Shown: positions 25,695 to 34,779 of the stretch, piece by piece | How positions within the stretch are numbered: position 1 is the first letter of the stretch | How the letters are laid out: the number at the start of each line of letters is the position of its first letter | Origin: Caloramator quimbayensis | GTDB lineage: Bacteria > Bacillota > Clostridia > Clostridiales > Caloramatoraceae | DNA length: 64,000 bases | NCBI RefSeq assembly: GCF_900167605.1 | Contig: NZ_FUYH01000003.1 | Location: 122,909-186,908 of the forward strand | Direction of reading: 5' to 3' | Made by a program: the position numbers and the translations under genes | The notes under the pieces: model-generated | Databases searched by the model: none | What the model was told of the DNA's origin: nothing | Seen by the model: only the letters and a program-made list of their open reading frames with translations

Positions 25695-27119
25695 TTATAC
25701 AGCCTGGTTTACTGATGCTTTCTTTTTATTTGCAGTAAATAAGAAGAAAGAAAGAAGTATAACTGCAGCTGCTATACCTACAGGATAAGCAATAGTTTTT
25801 GAAAGCTTAAATCCTTCTGGAGCAACGAGTATATATGTTACTGAAACAGCTGTCATAAATGTTGCTGGAACTGTTGCAATCCAATGTATCTTATCTTTTA
25901 ATGATAGATACATAGCTGCAGCCCAAAGAACTATCATAGCAAGAGTCTGGTTTGACCATGCAAAATATCTCCACACTACATTAAAATCTATCTTTGTTAA
26001 TACAAATCCAATTACGAATAAAGGAATACTTATCATCAATCTATTTTTGATTGGTCCTTGTTTTAAGTTTAAAAAGTCAGCTATTGTAAGTCTTGCACTT
26101 CTGAATGCTGTATCCCCTGATGTTATAGGGCATGCTACAACTCCAAGTATTGCAAGTGCTCCACCAATTTTACCAAGAAGTGAATTTGAAATAGTGCTTA
26201 CAACCCAAGCTGCTCCTCCATGAGCTGCCATCTGCTTTCCAAGCTCTCCTGTTCCTCCAAAGAAAGCCATAGCTGCTGCTGCCCAAATAAGAGCTATTAT
26301 ACCCTCTGCAATCATAGCGCCGTAGAATATCTTTCTACCATCTGATTCCTTGCCTATACATCTTGCCATAAGAGGTGACTGTGTTGAATGGAATCCTGAT
26401 ATAGCACCGCAGGCAATAGTTATAAACATTAAAGGCCATATTGGAAGATTCTTTGGATGCATATTAGTTAATGCTATTTCTGGTATCTTGTATCCTCCAA
26501 AAACTATTCCTCCGCCTACTCCAATAGCCATTATAAGTAGTGCTATACCAAACAATGGGTATATCCTTCCTATAAGCTGGTCAATTGGAAGCATAGTTGC
26601 AAGTACATAATATGCAAATATAGCATATATCCAAAAACCTTTAGTTAATGTATCAGGCGTTAAACCTGCTAAAAGCTGTGCTGGTCCTGTTATAAAAACT
26701 ACACCTACGAGAACAAGAACAACAACTGAAAAAGCTCTCATAAAGTTTTTAACACCAGAGCCAAGATACTTTCCAACAACTTCAGGAATACTTGCTCCAT
26801 CATGTCTCACTGAAAGCATACCTGAGAAGTAATCATGAACTCCACCTGCAAATATTGAACCGAAAACAATCCATAGGAAAGCTGCTGGTCCCCAAAGAGC
26901 ACCTGAAATCGCTCCGAATATTGGTCCAAGACCTGCAATATTTAAGAACTGAATCATAAATATTTTCCATCGTGGAAGTTGAATATAGTCAACACCATCT
27001 TCAAGTCTGATAGCTGGAGTCTTAATTGAATCATCTGCTCCAAATGCACTATCAACTATTTTGCCGTATACTAAATAACCAACTATAAGTGCTGCAATAG
27101 CAAGAAAAAATGATATCAT
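25695..27119 (-). CDS. CstA family transporter (pyruvate/peptide uptake type)
   Basis: 474 residues, about thirteen membrane segments. Motifs DYIQLPRWKIFMIQFLNIAGLGPIFGAI (shown in part), GGVHDYFSGMLSVRHDGASIPE and PITSGDTAFRSARLTIAD are those of CstA proteins; this is the short form, compared with about 700 residues in E. coli CstA. Family members BtsT and CstA import pyruvate or peptides with protons. AGGAGGGGG precedes ATG 27119. The adjacent LytS/LytTR pair and LytTR-like repeats at 27188-27226 suggest control by the sensed substrate, as in BtsSR-BtsT. Confidence 0.92.
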   Translation of the reverse strand: MISFFLAIAALIVGYLVYGKIVDSAFGADDSIKTPAIRLEDGVDYIQLPRWKIFMIQFLNIAGLGPIFGAISGALWGPAAFLWIVFGSIFAGGVHDYFSGMLSVRHDGASIPEVVGKYLGSGVKNFMRAFSVVVLVLVGVVFITGPAQLLAGLTPDTLTKGFWIYAIFAYYVLATMLPIDQLIGRIYPLFGIALLIMAIGVGGGIVFGGYKIPEIALTNMHPKNLPIWPLMFITIACGAISGFHSTQSPLMARCIGKESDGRKIFYGAMIAEGIIALIWAAAAMAFFGGTGELGKQMAAHGGAAWVVSTISNSLLGKIGGALAILGVVACPITSGDTAFRSARLTIADFLNLKQGPIKNRLMISIPLFVIGFVLTKIDFNVVWRYFAWSNQTLAMIVLWAAAMYLSLKDKIHWIATVPATFMTAVSVTYILVAPEGFKLSKTIAYPVGIAAAVILLSFFLFTANKKKASVNQAV

Positions 27120-27187
27120 AATGATACCCCCTCCTTAATTTTTCTACTGTAATTATAATAAATAAAACATTTTTTCTGCATAAAATA

Positions 27188-27226
27188 TACACGAAATAAC
27201 AAAATTCATGCACAAAATACACAAAA
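27188..27226 (-). promoter_or_regulatory. LytTR-like direct repeats in the cstA promoter
   Basis: On the minus strand, TTTTGTGCA (27217-27209) and TTTCGTGTA (27196-27188) are 9-bp direct repeats separated by exactly 12 bp, the arrangement bound by LytTR regulators. A third copy TTTTGTGTA abuts at 27226-27218. A TATAAT -10 hexamer lies at 27157-27152 with no good -35, as expected for an activator-dependent promoter. Confidence 0.65.
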
Positions 27227-27322
27227 TGCGATATAAAATTCATTTTTCAATATATTTTTTAACCTGTAACAATCTTTATTTTTAAGAATAAAATATTATA
27301 GATTACTTTTTGGGAGGAAATT

Positions 27323-28672
27323 ATGGAAAATGATAGTGAAAATAACTACAGAGAATTAATAGTTGGTATAAATACAAAAGTACCTCTTTCAAATAAAAAA
27401 CTTGTTGCAGCTATAAACTTTGACAATGCCGCAACAACCCCTCCTTTTGTTTCAGTAATACAGGAAATTAACAATTTTGCCCCATGGTATTCATCAATTC
27501 ATAGAGGAACAGGATATAAATCAAAGATTTCTTCAGATTTTTACGATGATTCAAGGAATGAAGTTCTCAATTTTGTTGGAGCAGATCCCTATTACTATAC
27601 TGCCGTATATTTAAAAAATACAACTGAAGCAATAAACAAAATTTCTTATAGGATGTATACTAAAAATAAAAGATGCGTTATTCTTTCCACCTCAATGGAG
27701 CATCATTCAAATGACCTTCCCTGGAGAGATAAGTTTAAAGTTGACTATATAGACGTTGACAACACTGGAAGATTATCTTTAAAGGATATGGAGAAAAAAT
27801 TAAGAAAATATAATGGAGAAGTTAAACTCGTTACTATTTCTGGAGCTTCAAATGTTACAGGATATGTTAACCCTATTTATAAGGCTGCACAGATAGCTCA
27901 TAAATATAACGCTAAAATACTTGTTGATGCCGCACAGCTTATATCCCACAGAAAAATAAGTATGGGTAACCCCTATTCAATAAATCACATTGACTTTCTT
28001 GCTTTTTCATCACATAAGATGTATTCCCCTTTTGGAATTGGTGTTTTAATTGGACCTAAGGAATTTTTTGAAAATGGAGAACCGGAATACAAAGGAGGGG
28101 GAGTAGTAAAAATAGTAACAAAAAATACAGTAATATATGATGACCCTCCTGAAAAAGATGAAGCAGGTACTCCAAATATTATGGGAGTAGTCGCGCTTAT
28201 AGCAGCTATTAAAACTTTAAATTCAATAGGAATGGAAAATATAGAAGAGCATGAAAAAAAGCTTTTAAAATATACTATTGATAATCTCAGGGAAATAAAA
28301 GACATTGAAATCTACTGTGATACCCAAAACATAAGCGATAGAATAGGAATCATACCCTTTAATATTAAAGATATACCCCATGATACTTTAGCATCAATAC
28401 TATCCTGCGAAGCAGGGATTTCAGTAAGGAGCGGCTGCTTTTGTGCTCATCCTTATGTGCAAAAAATACTTAAGCTGTCAGAGAAACAGATAAAAAGTTA
28501 TATAAAATACCCCCAAAGCCCTCGCCCTGGAATGGTTCGTATAAGCTTTGGCTTGTACAATACAACCGAAGAGGTGGATGTGCTTATTGAAATGCTCAAA
28601 AAAATATCCCAAAATAAAGAAGATTATATTCAAAGATATTGTCCTGAAAGCAATTTTAAAAAAATAAACTAA
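27323..28672 (+). CDS. Class V aminotransferase (cysteine desulfurase-like)
   Basis: 449 residues, PLP-dependent. The N-terminal AINFDNAATTPPF, then STSMEHHSNDLPW, VDAAQLISHRKI and the cofactor Lys in FLAFSSHKMYSPFGIGVL are typical of the NifS/CsdA branch. A possible catalytic Cys lies in ISVRSGCFCAHP, the place of the SufS-type active Cys. No sulfur-acceptor gene is nearby, so it could be a selenocysteine lyase-like or other class V enzyme. GGGAGG precedes ATG 27323. It is divergent from cstA and shares its upstream region. Confidence 0.85.
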   Translation: MENDSENNYRELIVGINTKVPLSNKKLVAAINFDNAATTPPFVSVIQEINNFAPWYSSIHRGTGYKSKISSDFYDDSRNEVLNFVGADPYYYTAVYLKNTTEAINKISYRMYTKNKRCVILSTSMEHHSNDLPWRDKFKVDYIDVDNTGRLSLKDMEKKLRKYNGEVKLVTISGASNVTGYVNPIYKAAQIAHKYNAKILVDAAQLISHRKISMGNPYSINHIDFLAFSSHKMYSPFGIGVLIGPKEFFENGEPEYKGGGVVKIVTKNTVIYDDPPEKDEAGTPNIMGVVALIAAIKTLNSIGMENIEEHEKKLLKYTIDNLREIKDIEIYCDTQNISDRIGIIPFNIKDIPHDTLASILSCEAGISVRSGCFCAHPYVQKILKLSEKQIKSYIKYPQSPRPGMVRISFGLYNTTEEVDVLIEMLKKISQNKEDYIQRYCPESNFKKIN

Positions 28673-28677
28673 TAATT

Positions 28678-28715
28678 AAGCCTATATACTGTAATTATTT
28701 CAGTATTATAGGCTT
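28678..28715. terminator. Bidirectional terminator between convergent genes
   Basis: AAGCCTATA / TATAGGCTT with an inner TACTG / CAGTA stem, interrupted by one unpaired base, lies between the aminotransferase (plus) and TPM gene (minus) stop codons. Confidence 0.7.
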
Positions 28716-28719
28716 CCCT

Positions 28720-29787
28720 TTAATTTAAAACTATATTATTAAATAAAATATCTATGTCCATTGCATATCGCGTTCTTTTTGTACAGTTTGCAGAAATATA
28801 GTTGTTTAAATCTGCAAACTTTTCATCAGATGTTACTATCATCTTATTTCCCTGAAAATCTCTTATAATAAAGTAATATTTAAAATGAGTCTTAAAAATC
28901 TCATCTACTATTCCCTCAACCTGTATTATCTGGACTTCATTAATATCAAATATAAGGCTGTGTATATCTTTAAAAAGAGGATACAATGCAGTGCTGAAAA
29001 CTATAGTAAATATAAAGAAAACAAATACTTTACTGATATCATATAAATATAATCCATAAAAAACAATAAAAATTAAGCAAATAAATAATATTATTAAATC
29101 TTTCTTAAGATAATTTTTTAGTTTTTTTAATGCTTCTTTCCTTTCGATGTGATAATTCTTTTTTTCTATTTTTTTTCTTTGACGTATTGAATCTCTGTTA
29201 TAGAAAAAAGCTAAGGATATAATCATCAATATTGTACTGATAGTAACTCCATAAAGTTTATAATTATCTTTGTTTTCCTTTATATCCTTTAATTGGTTTA
29301 TTGAATAATAATTATTTATTTTAAAATTACCACATAGTAAATCCATATAATTATTATAAATTTTTAAAGCTGCATATTCATAGCCAGCACTTTTAACATA
29401 TGTACCATAATTTATATTAAAATCATCTCTTAAATTAAGCAAATCATTTATAACAACGCTCCTACTATCATCTTTTGAAAATAAAAGTATTACATAATCT
29501 TTATTTCCCCAATTTTCTATAAGTTTTTGGGCATAATACTTATCGTTATATCCAAAAAGACTTTCAACTGTTACAATATATAAATTTGTTCCTGTTGTTT
29601 TTTTAAATAATTTTAAATTGTTTTCAAGCTTATTTTGCATCTCGCTGCTTATTATATCAGCTCTGTCGACTACAAAATAATTATCTGGCCTTAGGGGCAG
29701 TTTTGAAAATTCTTTAGATGTAGTATAGGATATAATTATAAATAAAATTGTTAAAATAATAACTATATTAAAAACTTTATTGCTCAT
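28720..29787 (-). CDS. TPM-domain membrane protein
   Basis: 355 residues. An N-terminal hydrophobic segment (about 6-23) is followed by an extracytoplasmic TPM domain (about 30-170; YFVVDRADIISSEMQNKL, TGTNLYIVTVESLFGYNDKYYAQKL, VILLFSKDDSRSVVI). A membrane helix follows near 180-198, a basic cytoplasmic loop, two more helices (230-270) and a C-terminal soluble tail. TPM domains have been linked to photosystem repair and to membrane-protein quality control, but no bacterial role is settled. AAAGGAGAG precedes ATG 29787. Expression should depend on the glycine riboswitch upstream, a pairing I do not know from other systems. Confidence 0.82.
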   Translation of the reverse strand: MSNKVFNIVIILTILFIIISYTTSKEFSKLPLRPDNYFVVDRADIISSEMQNKLENNLKLFKKTTGTNLYIVTVESLFGYNDKYYAQKLIENWGNKDYVILLFSKDDSRSVVINDLLNLRDDFNINYGTYVKSAGYEYAALKIYNNYMDLLCGNFKINNYYSINQLKDIKENKDNYKLYGVTISTILMIISLAFFYNRDSIRQRKKIEKKNYHIERKEALKKLKNYLKKDLIILFICLIFIVFYGLYLYDISKVFVFFIFTIVFSTALYPLFKDIHSLIFDINEVQIIQVEGIVDEIFKTHFKYYFIIRDFQGNKMIVTSDEKFADLNNYISANCTKRTRYAMDIDILFNNIVLN

Positions 29788-29814
29788 TTCATCTCTCCTT
29801 TCAACAAAATAAAA

Positions 29815-29853
29815 AGAGACATATAAAGTCTTAATCAGCCTTTATATGCCTCT
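29815..29853 (-). terminator. Expression-platform terminator of the glycine riboswitch
   Basis: On the minus strand AGAGGCATATAAAG pairs with CTTTATATGTCTCT around an 11-base loop and is followed by TTTTATTTT, ending 20 bp before the TPM start codon. The position directly after aptamer 2 indicates glycine-dependent transcription control. Confidence 0.85.
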
Positions 29854-29862
29854 GTTTTTTTA

Positions 29863-30018
29863 CCTGAGAGTTTCTACATCGCTGTATTGCTCCTACGGTG
29901 CCAATAGCGGTCTTTCCAGAGCCTCGTCCATTAGCGATATATTTGCCTGAAAGATTCCTTTACATTTGGCTGATGTAAAATTGCTTCTTCGGCTACCCAA
30001 GGGTATCTCTCGCTAATA
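29863..30018 (-). ncRNA. Tandem glycine riboswitch
   Basis: Two glycine aptamers are recognisable on the minus strand. Aptamer 1 has GCGAGAGA, GCCGAAGAAGCAA and ATCTTTCAGGCAAA, closed by a P1 of ATTAGCGA / TCGCTAAT. Aptamer 2 has GGACGAGGCTCTGGAAAG, GGCACCGTAGGAGCAA and AAACTCTCAGGTA. The order, linker and conserved core segments match the glycine class (gcvT element). The terminator at 29815-29853 follows at once. Confidence 0.92.
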
Positions 30019-30058
30019 TCATCCGACTTTGTTAATTTTTACTCAATCTTATATCTTA

Positions 30059-30087
30059 ATTTTATAACACTCTTCATAAATTTTCAA
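30059..30087 (-). promoter_or_regulatory. Promoter of the glycine-riboswitch transcript
   Basis: On the minus strand TTGAAA (30087-30082), a 17-bp spacer, then TAAAAT (30064-30059). It lies 48 bp past the htrA stop and about 40 bp before aptamer 1, so the riboswitch and TPM gene form their own transcription unit. Confidence 0.6.
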
Positions 30088-30134
30088 TAGAAATTATTAA
30101 ATATTTAGTAATAAAATTATTTATATAATCTATA

Positions 30135-31352
30135 TCAGCTTTCTGAAAGCTTCAGATTTACTGTTAAACTCTTTCCATCTCTTATTATCTTAACCTTTAC
30201 ATTATCGTTTACTTTATAATTTGATTTTATCTTATTTATATCGCTTGTAGTTTTTACAGTCTGCCCTGCAAACTCTGTTATTATATCTCCACTTTGAATT
30301 CCTGCTCTTTCTGCTGGACTAAATTCTTCAACCTGAAGTACATATACTCCTACTGGAAGATTATATCTTTTTGCCAAATCGCTGGTTATATCTCTGCATA
30401 CTATTCCTATTTTAACTAAAGGTTTACTCAATACATCTATTTTTGATTTAACGATATTTATTGGAATTGCAAAGCCTATACCTTCAACATTGTTTGCACT
30501 AATTTTTGCTGTATTTATCCCTATAACCTGACCTCTCGAATTTACTAATGCTCCTCCGCTGTTTCCAGGATTTATTGCAGCGTCAGTTTGAATAAATGTT
30601 AAATTTTTATTATTTACATCAACCTGTCTGTTCAGTGCACTAATAACGCCGGCAGTAACTGAACCTAAAAGATCCTTACCAAGAGGATTACCTATTGCAA
30701 CTGCCGTTTCTCCAACTTCAATAGAATCTGAGTCTCCAAATTCAGCAACTCCAGGAACTTTCACATCATCAGTAATCTTTACCACTGCAATATCAAAATC
30801 GCTGTCATAATTAACGACCTTTGCATTTACTTCTTTCCCATTATTAAATATAACTTTAACCTGCTGTGCTCCCTGTATAACATGATAATTTGTTACTATA
30901 TAGCCATCGCTTGAAAAAATTATACCAGAACCTACAGAGTCAACTTCCTGACCATAAACATCAAAATTATTAAAATATTGAAAGCTCTTCGTTGTAATAC
31001 CAACTACTGCTGGTCCTACTTTTTTTGCTATTTCTGGTATGGTAAGCTGCTGTGTTAAATTTGATGTTAAAGTTGCCTTTGGTGCTATATTGTATGTCTG
31101 ATTTTCTTTACTGCTTTCAACCTTAGATTGTATGTATTTATTAAACATATCAGTTTTAGGAAGTACAAAAAATCCTAATGCACCAACGATAAGCCCTCCT
31201 ATAATAGAACTAACAACAGCAGTTGCAATAAAAGCCATAAAAAACTTATTTTTAGCCCTTTTTACCTTTTTTACTGATGATACATTTTCTGAGCTGCTGT
31301 TATCGATTATACATAATGCAGTTTCATTTTTATTTTCGTGTAATTCATCCAT
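30135..31352 (-). CDS. htrA: HtrA/DegP-type serine protease
   Basis: 405 residues: a cytoplasmic N-terminus (about 40), one membrane anchor (about 41-62), a trypsin-like domain, and one C-terminal PDZ domain (about 310-400). The catalytic triad is seen in TNYHVIQG (His), DSDFDIAV (Asp) and NPGNSGGALV (Ser). It degrades misfolded exported proteins at the outer face of the membrane. ATG 31352 is chosen because AAAGGAGG lies eight bases upstream; an in-frame TTG two codons earlier is the alternative. Confidence 0.95.
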   Translation of the reverse strand: MDELHENKNETALCIIDNSSSENVSSVKKVKRAKNKFFMAFIATAVVSSIIGGLIVGALGFFVLPKTDMFNKYIQSKVESSKENQTYNIAPKATLTSNLTQQLTIPEIAKKVGPAVVGITTKSFQYFNNFDVYGQEVDSVGSGIIFSSDGYIVTNYHVIQGAQQVKVIFNNGKEVNAKVVNYDSDFDIAVVKITDDVKVPGVAEFGDSDSIEVGETAVAIGNPLGKDLLGSVTAGVISALNRQVDVNNKNLTFIQTDAAINPGNSGGALVNSRGQVIGINTAKISANNVEGIGFAIPINIVKSKIDVLSKPLVKIGIVCRDITSDLAKRYNLPVGVYVLQVEEFSPAERAGIQSGDIITEFAGQTVKTTSDINKIKSNYKVNDNVKVKIIRDGKSLTVNLKLSES

Positions 31353-31469
31353 AGTCAAAACCTCCTTTATATCCTTTTCTTTTGTTTATATAATAATACT
31401 TGTTTATTAATAAATTTTTAAGAAAATTTGTATAAAATAATAATATAAATTTAAATTTTAATGATTAAA

Positions 31470-32432
31470 TCAATATAGCAGCTTATCTATCATTTCAATA
31501 TAATTTTTGATTTTTTCATGATGATTAGGAACACTTCCATACCACGCTGAATCATCATCAATTTTTCTCCCAAAATATTTAGATTTAAATATAATTTCCG
31601 GCCTGTATTCATAGTGCATTATATCAAAATGCCCCCACTTTCCGCCCCATATAAAGTTATTTTTTTCAAAAATTGATACTATTTCTTTAGGATAGGACTC
31701 TAATCTTTTCTCACCATTTTGTCTTGATGTCCACTTCCAATAATCATTCTTATTAACTGATAAATCCACTGCTATTCCAAAAGAATGGGCACTTAAATTA
31801 TTGGTACCCGCTATATTTCTATAATTGAATGTTCCAGACATAGGAAGTATATTTTTCCTTATACTTTGATTTTTCAAGGACAAATCAGAAAGTTCTATCA
31901 TAACATTTTTAAAATTTACCGCTGCAGAATTGTTTTTATTAAAATTAAAACTGCCAAATGGAGTATTTACCAAAGTAAGATTTTTTTCAATTTGGAGCTT
32001 AGAATTTCCATATACAGCTTTAAAAAAGCTATAGCATCTTGCCCTTCCTGGATCGAAGTCTTTTTCCATTATTTTATTCTCCGTATTTAGAGGATATATT
32101 TGCTCCATCATGTCCTGGATATCAGCATTTAATATTTTTTCATCATGGCTTTTTTTCTTTTTATCATCATATAATATTTTTTCTCCAGAATTCATAACAA
32201 TATATATGCAGTTATTATTTTTTTCAATATCCTTTATATAATCAGGATAGGACATCATAAGGCATAATATATCCCTCTTTGCTTCAGTTATATAAGCATA
32301 AGAATTTAAATCCTCTGTAGAAGTTATTTTTGATGGTATGTTTTGTTTTATAGAAGGTAACTGCATATCTTTTTTGTTACCGCATCCACTAAAAAAAATA
32401 ATAATTGATATAGCTGCTAACAGTTTTTTCAT
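31470..32432 (-). CDS. M15 family D-alanyl-D-alanine peptidase, lipoprotein
   Basis: 320 residues. A lipoprotein signal ends in FFSGC, so Cys17 is probably lipidated. The C-terminal part has the zinc-peptidase motifs HSFGIAVDLSV and WGHFDIMHYEYRPE typical of the M15C group (VanY/L-Ala-D-Glu peptidase relatives). It trims peptidoglycan stem peptides at the outer membrane surface. AAAGGAG precedes ATG 32432. It is divergent from the amidase-domain gene. Confidence 0.85.
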   Translation of the reverse strand: MKKLLAAISIIIFFSGCGNKKDMQLPSIKQNIPSKITSTEDLNSYAYITEAKRDILCLMMSYPDYIKDIEKNNNCIYIVMNSGEKILYDDKKKKSHDEKILNADIQDMMEQIYPLNTENKIMEKDFDPGRARCYSFFKAVYGNSKLQIEKNLTLVNTPFGSFNFNKNNSAAVNFKNVMIELSDLSLKNQSIRKNILPMSGTFNYRNIAGTNNLSAHSFGIAVDLSVNKNDYWKWTSRQNGEKRLESYPKEIVSIFEKNNFIWGGKWGHFDIMHYEYRPEIIFKSKYFGRKIDDDSAWYGSVPNHHEKIKNYIEMIDKLLY

Positions 32433-32553
32433 GGCTTACTCCTTTCAAAAAACAATTAACATTTTATGTTTTTTACATTTTAAATAATATTCATACATAC
32501 ATATTATTTTCATATAATTTAAAATATATGGCATTGAGGTGAAAGCATTAAGT

Positions 32554-33648
32554 ATGATACCTAAAAAAGTTTTCTATAATCTTATCTTTACTGGTTTACT
32601 TTTAATTATATCAACAATATGCTTTAATTCTAATCTCGTTATTAAAACTGTGGATATTAAAGATGAAATAGAACATATTCTAAATATTTATTTTATGGAA
32701 AGATGCAGCTCCTTTGTAACAGGTAATTATCAAAATTTAGAAAATCAATTCGACTTATCAAGTAAATATGGAAAATGGTCCTTTGAACATGAAAAAAAAC
32801 GTATAGATTTTATTAACAAATGGTGCTCTTTAAGGGAAATAAAATTAGTTAATGCAGAAAGTAAAATTAAGATATTCAGTATAAAGGAAAATAAAAATTC
32901 AATTAAAGTTTATTTAAGTGACATAACAAAAATAGGATATATTTATTTAAATCAAGATGAAGCACCTTTAAATGAATTTAGTTACGGTACAAGGCATTCA
33001 ATGACGCTTATATATAAAAATGGAAATTACTATATAACAACAGACTGGTATAATGACCCCTTAGATGATACGATTCAAGAAACAGGCACACCTGCACAAA
33101 ATATAATTGAAAGCGAGGCAAGTAAATATATATGGGTAAAATACGATAGAAAAAAAGCAGTTGAATATGCTGATAAATACTGCGGCGCTAACTTTTATAT
33201 AGAAGATGGATATAAATATAATAAAAAATATAGGAATTTTGCTGATTTAGGAGGAGATTGTGCAAATTTTGCCTCCCAAGTATTATCGGACAAAGAAGCA
33301 GGCGGCATCAAAATGGGCGGAGGATGGCTCTACAGAAATGGTGAGGCAAGCGCTTCTTGGGTTAATGCTGGAGCTTTTACCTATCACATGCTGTATTCGG
33401 GCAAGGCAAAACTAATTGCAAAGGGTAAATATTCGAAAGTAATTAATTCAATACAATACTTATCTCCCGGAGATATAATCGCTTATCAAAGGAAAAATGA
33501 TATTGTTCATGTTTCAATAGTAACTGCTATAGATTCAATGGGTGTACCTATGGTAAATTCTCATACAAATGATAGATACCACGTTCCTTGGGATTTAGGC
33601 TGGAACAGCAGTGATATTACATTTTGGCTCCTTAAAATTAATGGATAA
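32554..33648 (+). CDS. Putative amidase-domain (Amidase_6) exported protein
   Basis: About 364 residues: a signal anchor near the N-terminus, an uncharacterised middle domain (about 30-170), and a C-terminal amidase domain (about 185-360) beginning YDRKKAVEYADKY. The core has FADLGGDCANFASQVL, with the Cys probably catalytic, and later GDIIAY and VSIVTAI with a candidate His. This resembles the CHAP/NlpC-like Amidase_6 family of Firmicutes. The start is uncertain: ATG 32554 has AGGTG 11 bases upstream; a GTG at 32539 is in frame. Confidence 0.75.
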   Translation: MIPKKVFYNLIFTGLLLIISTICFNSNLVIKTVDIKDEIEHILNIYFMERCSSFVTGNYQNLENQFDLSSKYGKWSFEHEKKRIDFINKWCSLREIKLVNAESKIKIFSIKENKNSIKVYLSDITKIGYIYLNQDEAPLNEFSYGTRHSMTLIYKNGNYYITTDWYNDPLDDTIQETGTPAQNIIESEASKYIWVKYDRKKAVEYADKYCGANFYIEDGYKYNKKYRNFADLGGDCANFASQVLSDKEAGGIKMGGGWLYRNGEASASWVNAGAFTYHMLYSGKAKLIAKGKYSKVINSIQYLSPGDIIAYQRKNDIVHVSIVTAIDSMGVPMVNSHTNDRYHVPWDLGWNSSDITFWLLKING

Positions 33649-33730
33649 TATCATTTTCTATAAATATTTTAAAAACATATGGATAAAATATATATTAAGT
33701 TTAGCTAATTTACTTCTAAGGAGGATTCAT

Positions 33731-33952
33731 ATGAAATCAAAAGAAGAAATAAGACGAATGATTAATGAAATCGATAGTCAAATACACCAAAACGAAGTGG
33801 AAATAAACAACATAAGAAGGACATGGGAGGGAATAGATGCTTCCTCAAGCGAACGCATACTTCAAGCTAATGATGAAATAATGCATCTGGAAAACCAGCG
33901 TCAGGTACTAAGCTGGATGCTTGAAGATAAAACACAGGGCACTACTTTTTAA
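33731..33952 (+). CDS. Small coiled-coil protein of unknown function
   Basis: 73 residues, highly charged, predicted to be one long helical hairpin (MKSKEEIRRMINEIDSQI and DEIMHLENQRQVLSWMLED). I recognise no family. A clear AAGGAGG precedes ATG 33731; an upstream in-frame extension overlaps the amidase gene and lacks a ribosome site. No cysteine or obvious binding motif is present. Confidence 0.65.
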   Translation: MKSKEEIRRMINEIDSQIHQNEVEINNIRRTWEGIDASSSERILQANDEIMHLENQRQVLSWMLEDKTQGTTF

Positions 33953-34063
33953 GTTGGTGCCTTTAATTTTTTATTTAAATTTCAAGTATTTTTAAAATAA
34001 TAAGATATTAACTTTTATATACTATTAATAAATATAACTTGTATCAAATTGGAGATGGTTTAG

Positions 34064-34522
34064 GTGGAGGCTAATATTGCTATACTTTCAATTCTTGTTA
34101 TTGCAGTACTTGGAAGAGCTAATTCAGTTGCAGCTGCAGCCTGCTTCCTTTTAATTTTCAGGCTTTTAAATATCGATAATTTTATTTTTCCTTGGCTTGA
34201 AAAAAACGGTCTATTCTGGGGCCTTGTAATACTTACAGCCTCAATATTAATACCTATTGCCAGTGGAAGAATAACATTATTAGATATAAGAAAAAATTTC
34301 ACATCATGGGTTGGTATTTTAGCTCTTTTACTTTCTCTTTTTACAACCTATTTAAGCGGGCTTGGCCTTCAATATCTTACAATCGAAGGCAGAAGCGACA
34401 TTATGCCTGCCCTTATTTTAGGAGCTGTAATTGCAGCAGCCTTCTTTAAGGGTGTACCTGTTGGGCCTCTTGTGACTTCTGGACTTCTTGCGCTTTTTCT
34501 AAAACTTATTCATAAGTATTAA
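34064..34522 (+). CDS. DUF441/UPF0756 family membrane protein
   Basis: 152 residues with four membrane segments. The pattern IAVLGRANSVAAAACFLLI, GLFWGLVILTASILIPIASG and AAAFFKGVPVGPLVTSGLLA matches the DUF441 (YeaL) family, whose function is unknown. The start is a GTG (34064) with GGAGATGG upstream. It stands alone on the plus strand. Confidence 0.85.
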   Translation: MEANIAILSILVIAVLGRANSVAAAACFLLIFRLLNIDNFIFPWLEKNGLFWGLVILTASILIPIASGRITLLDIRKNFTSWVGILALLLSLFTTYLSGLGLQYLTIEGRSDIMPALILGAVIAAAFFKGVPVGPLVTSGLLALFLKLIHKY

Positions 34523-34733
34523 TATTAATTGTTATGTTATAATTTATTATCTAACAATTAATTTTTTATGATAAATATAATTTTAATGCCCTTTAATAGC
34601 ATTCTCTACAGCTAATTTTCAATATTTTACTTCTATTATAACTTTACTTTAGTAAAGCTAACACTCACCATATCCAATGTTTATTATATTATTATTTATA
34701 TTATAGACTATATAGTTATCATTATAAAAATTC

Positions 34734-34763
34734 GAGGCAAGTATTAGTTAAAATACCTGCCTC
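34734..34763 (-). terminator. Terminator of the arc operon
   Basis: GAGGCA / TGCCTC plus GTATT / AATAC around a 6-base loop with one internal mismatch. On the minus strand it is followed by GAATTTTTATAA. It lies 17 bp after the arcC stop. Confidence 0.8.
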
Positions 34764-34779
34764 TTACTAATATACTATT

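Noticed and set aside
27323..28672. Assignment as NifS/IscS
   Set aside because: No iron-sulfur scaffold gene is adjacent and the C-terminal loop differs; kept as class V aminotransferase.
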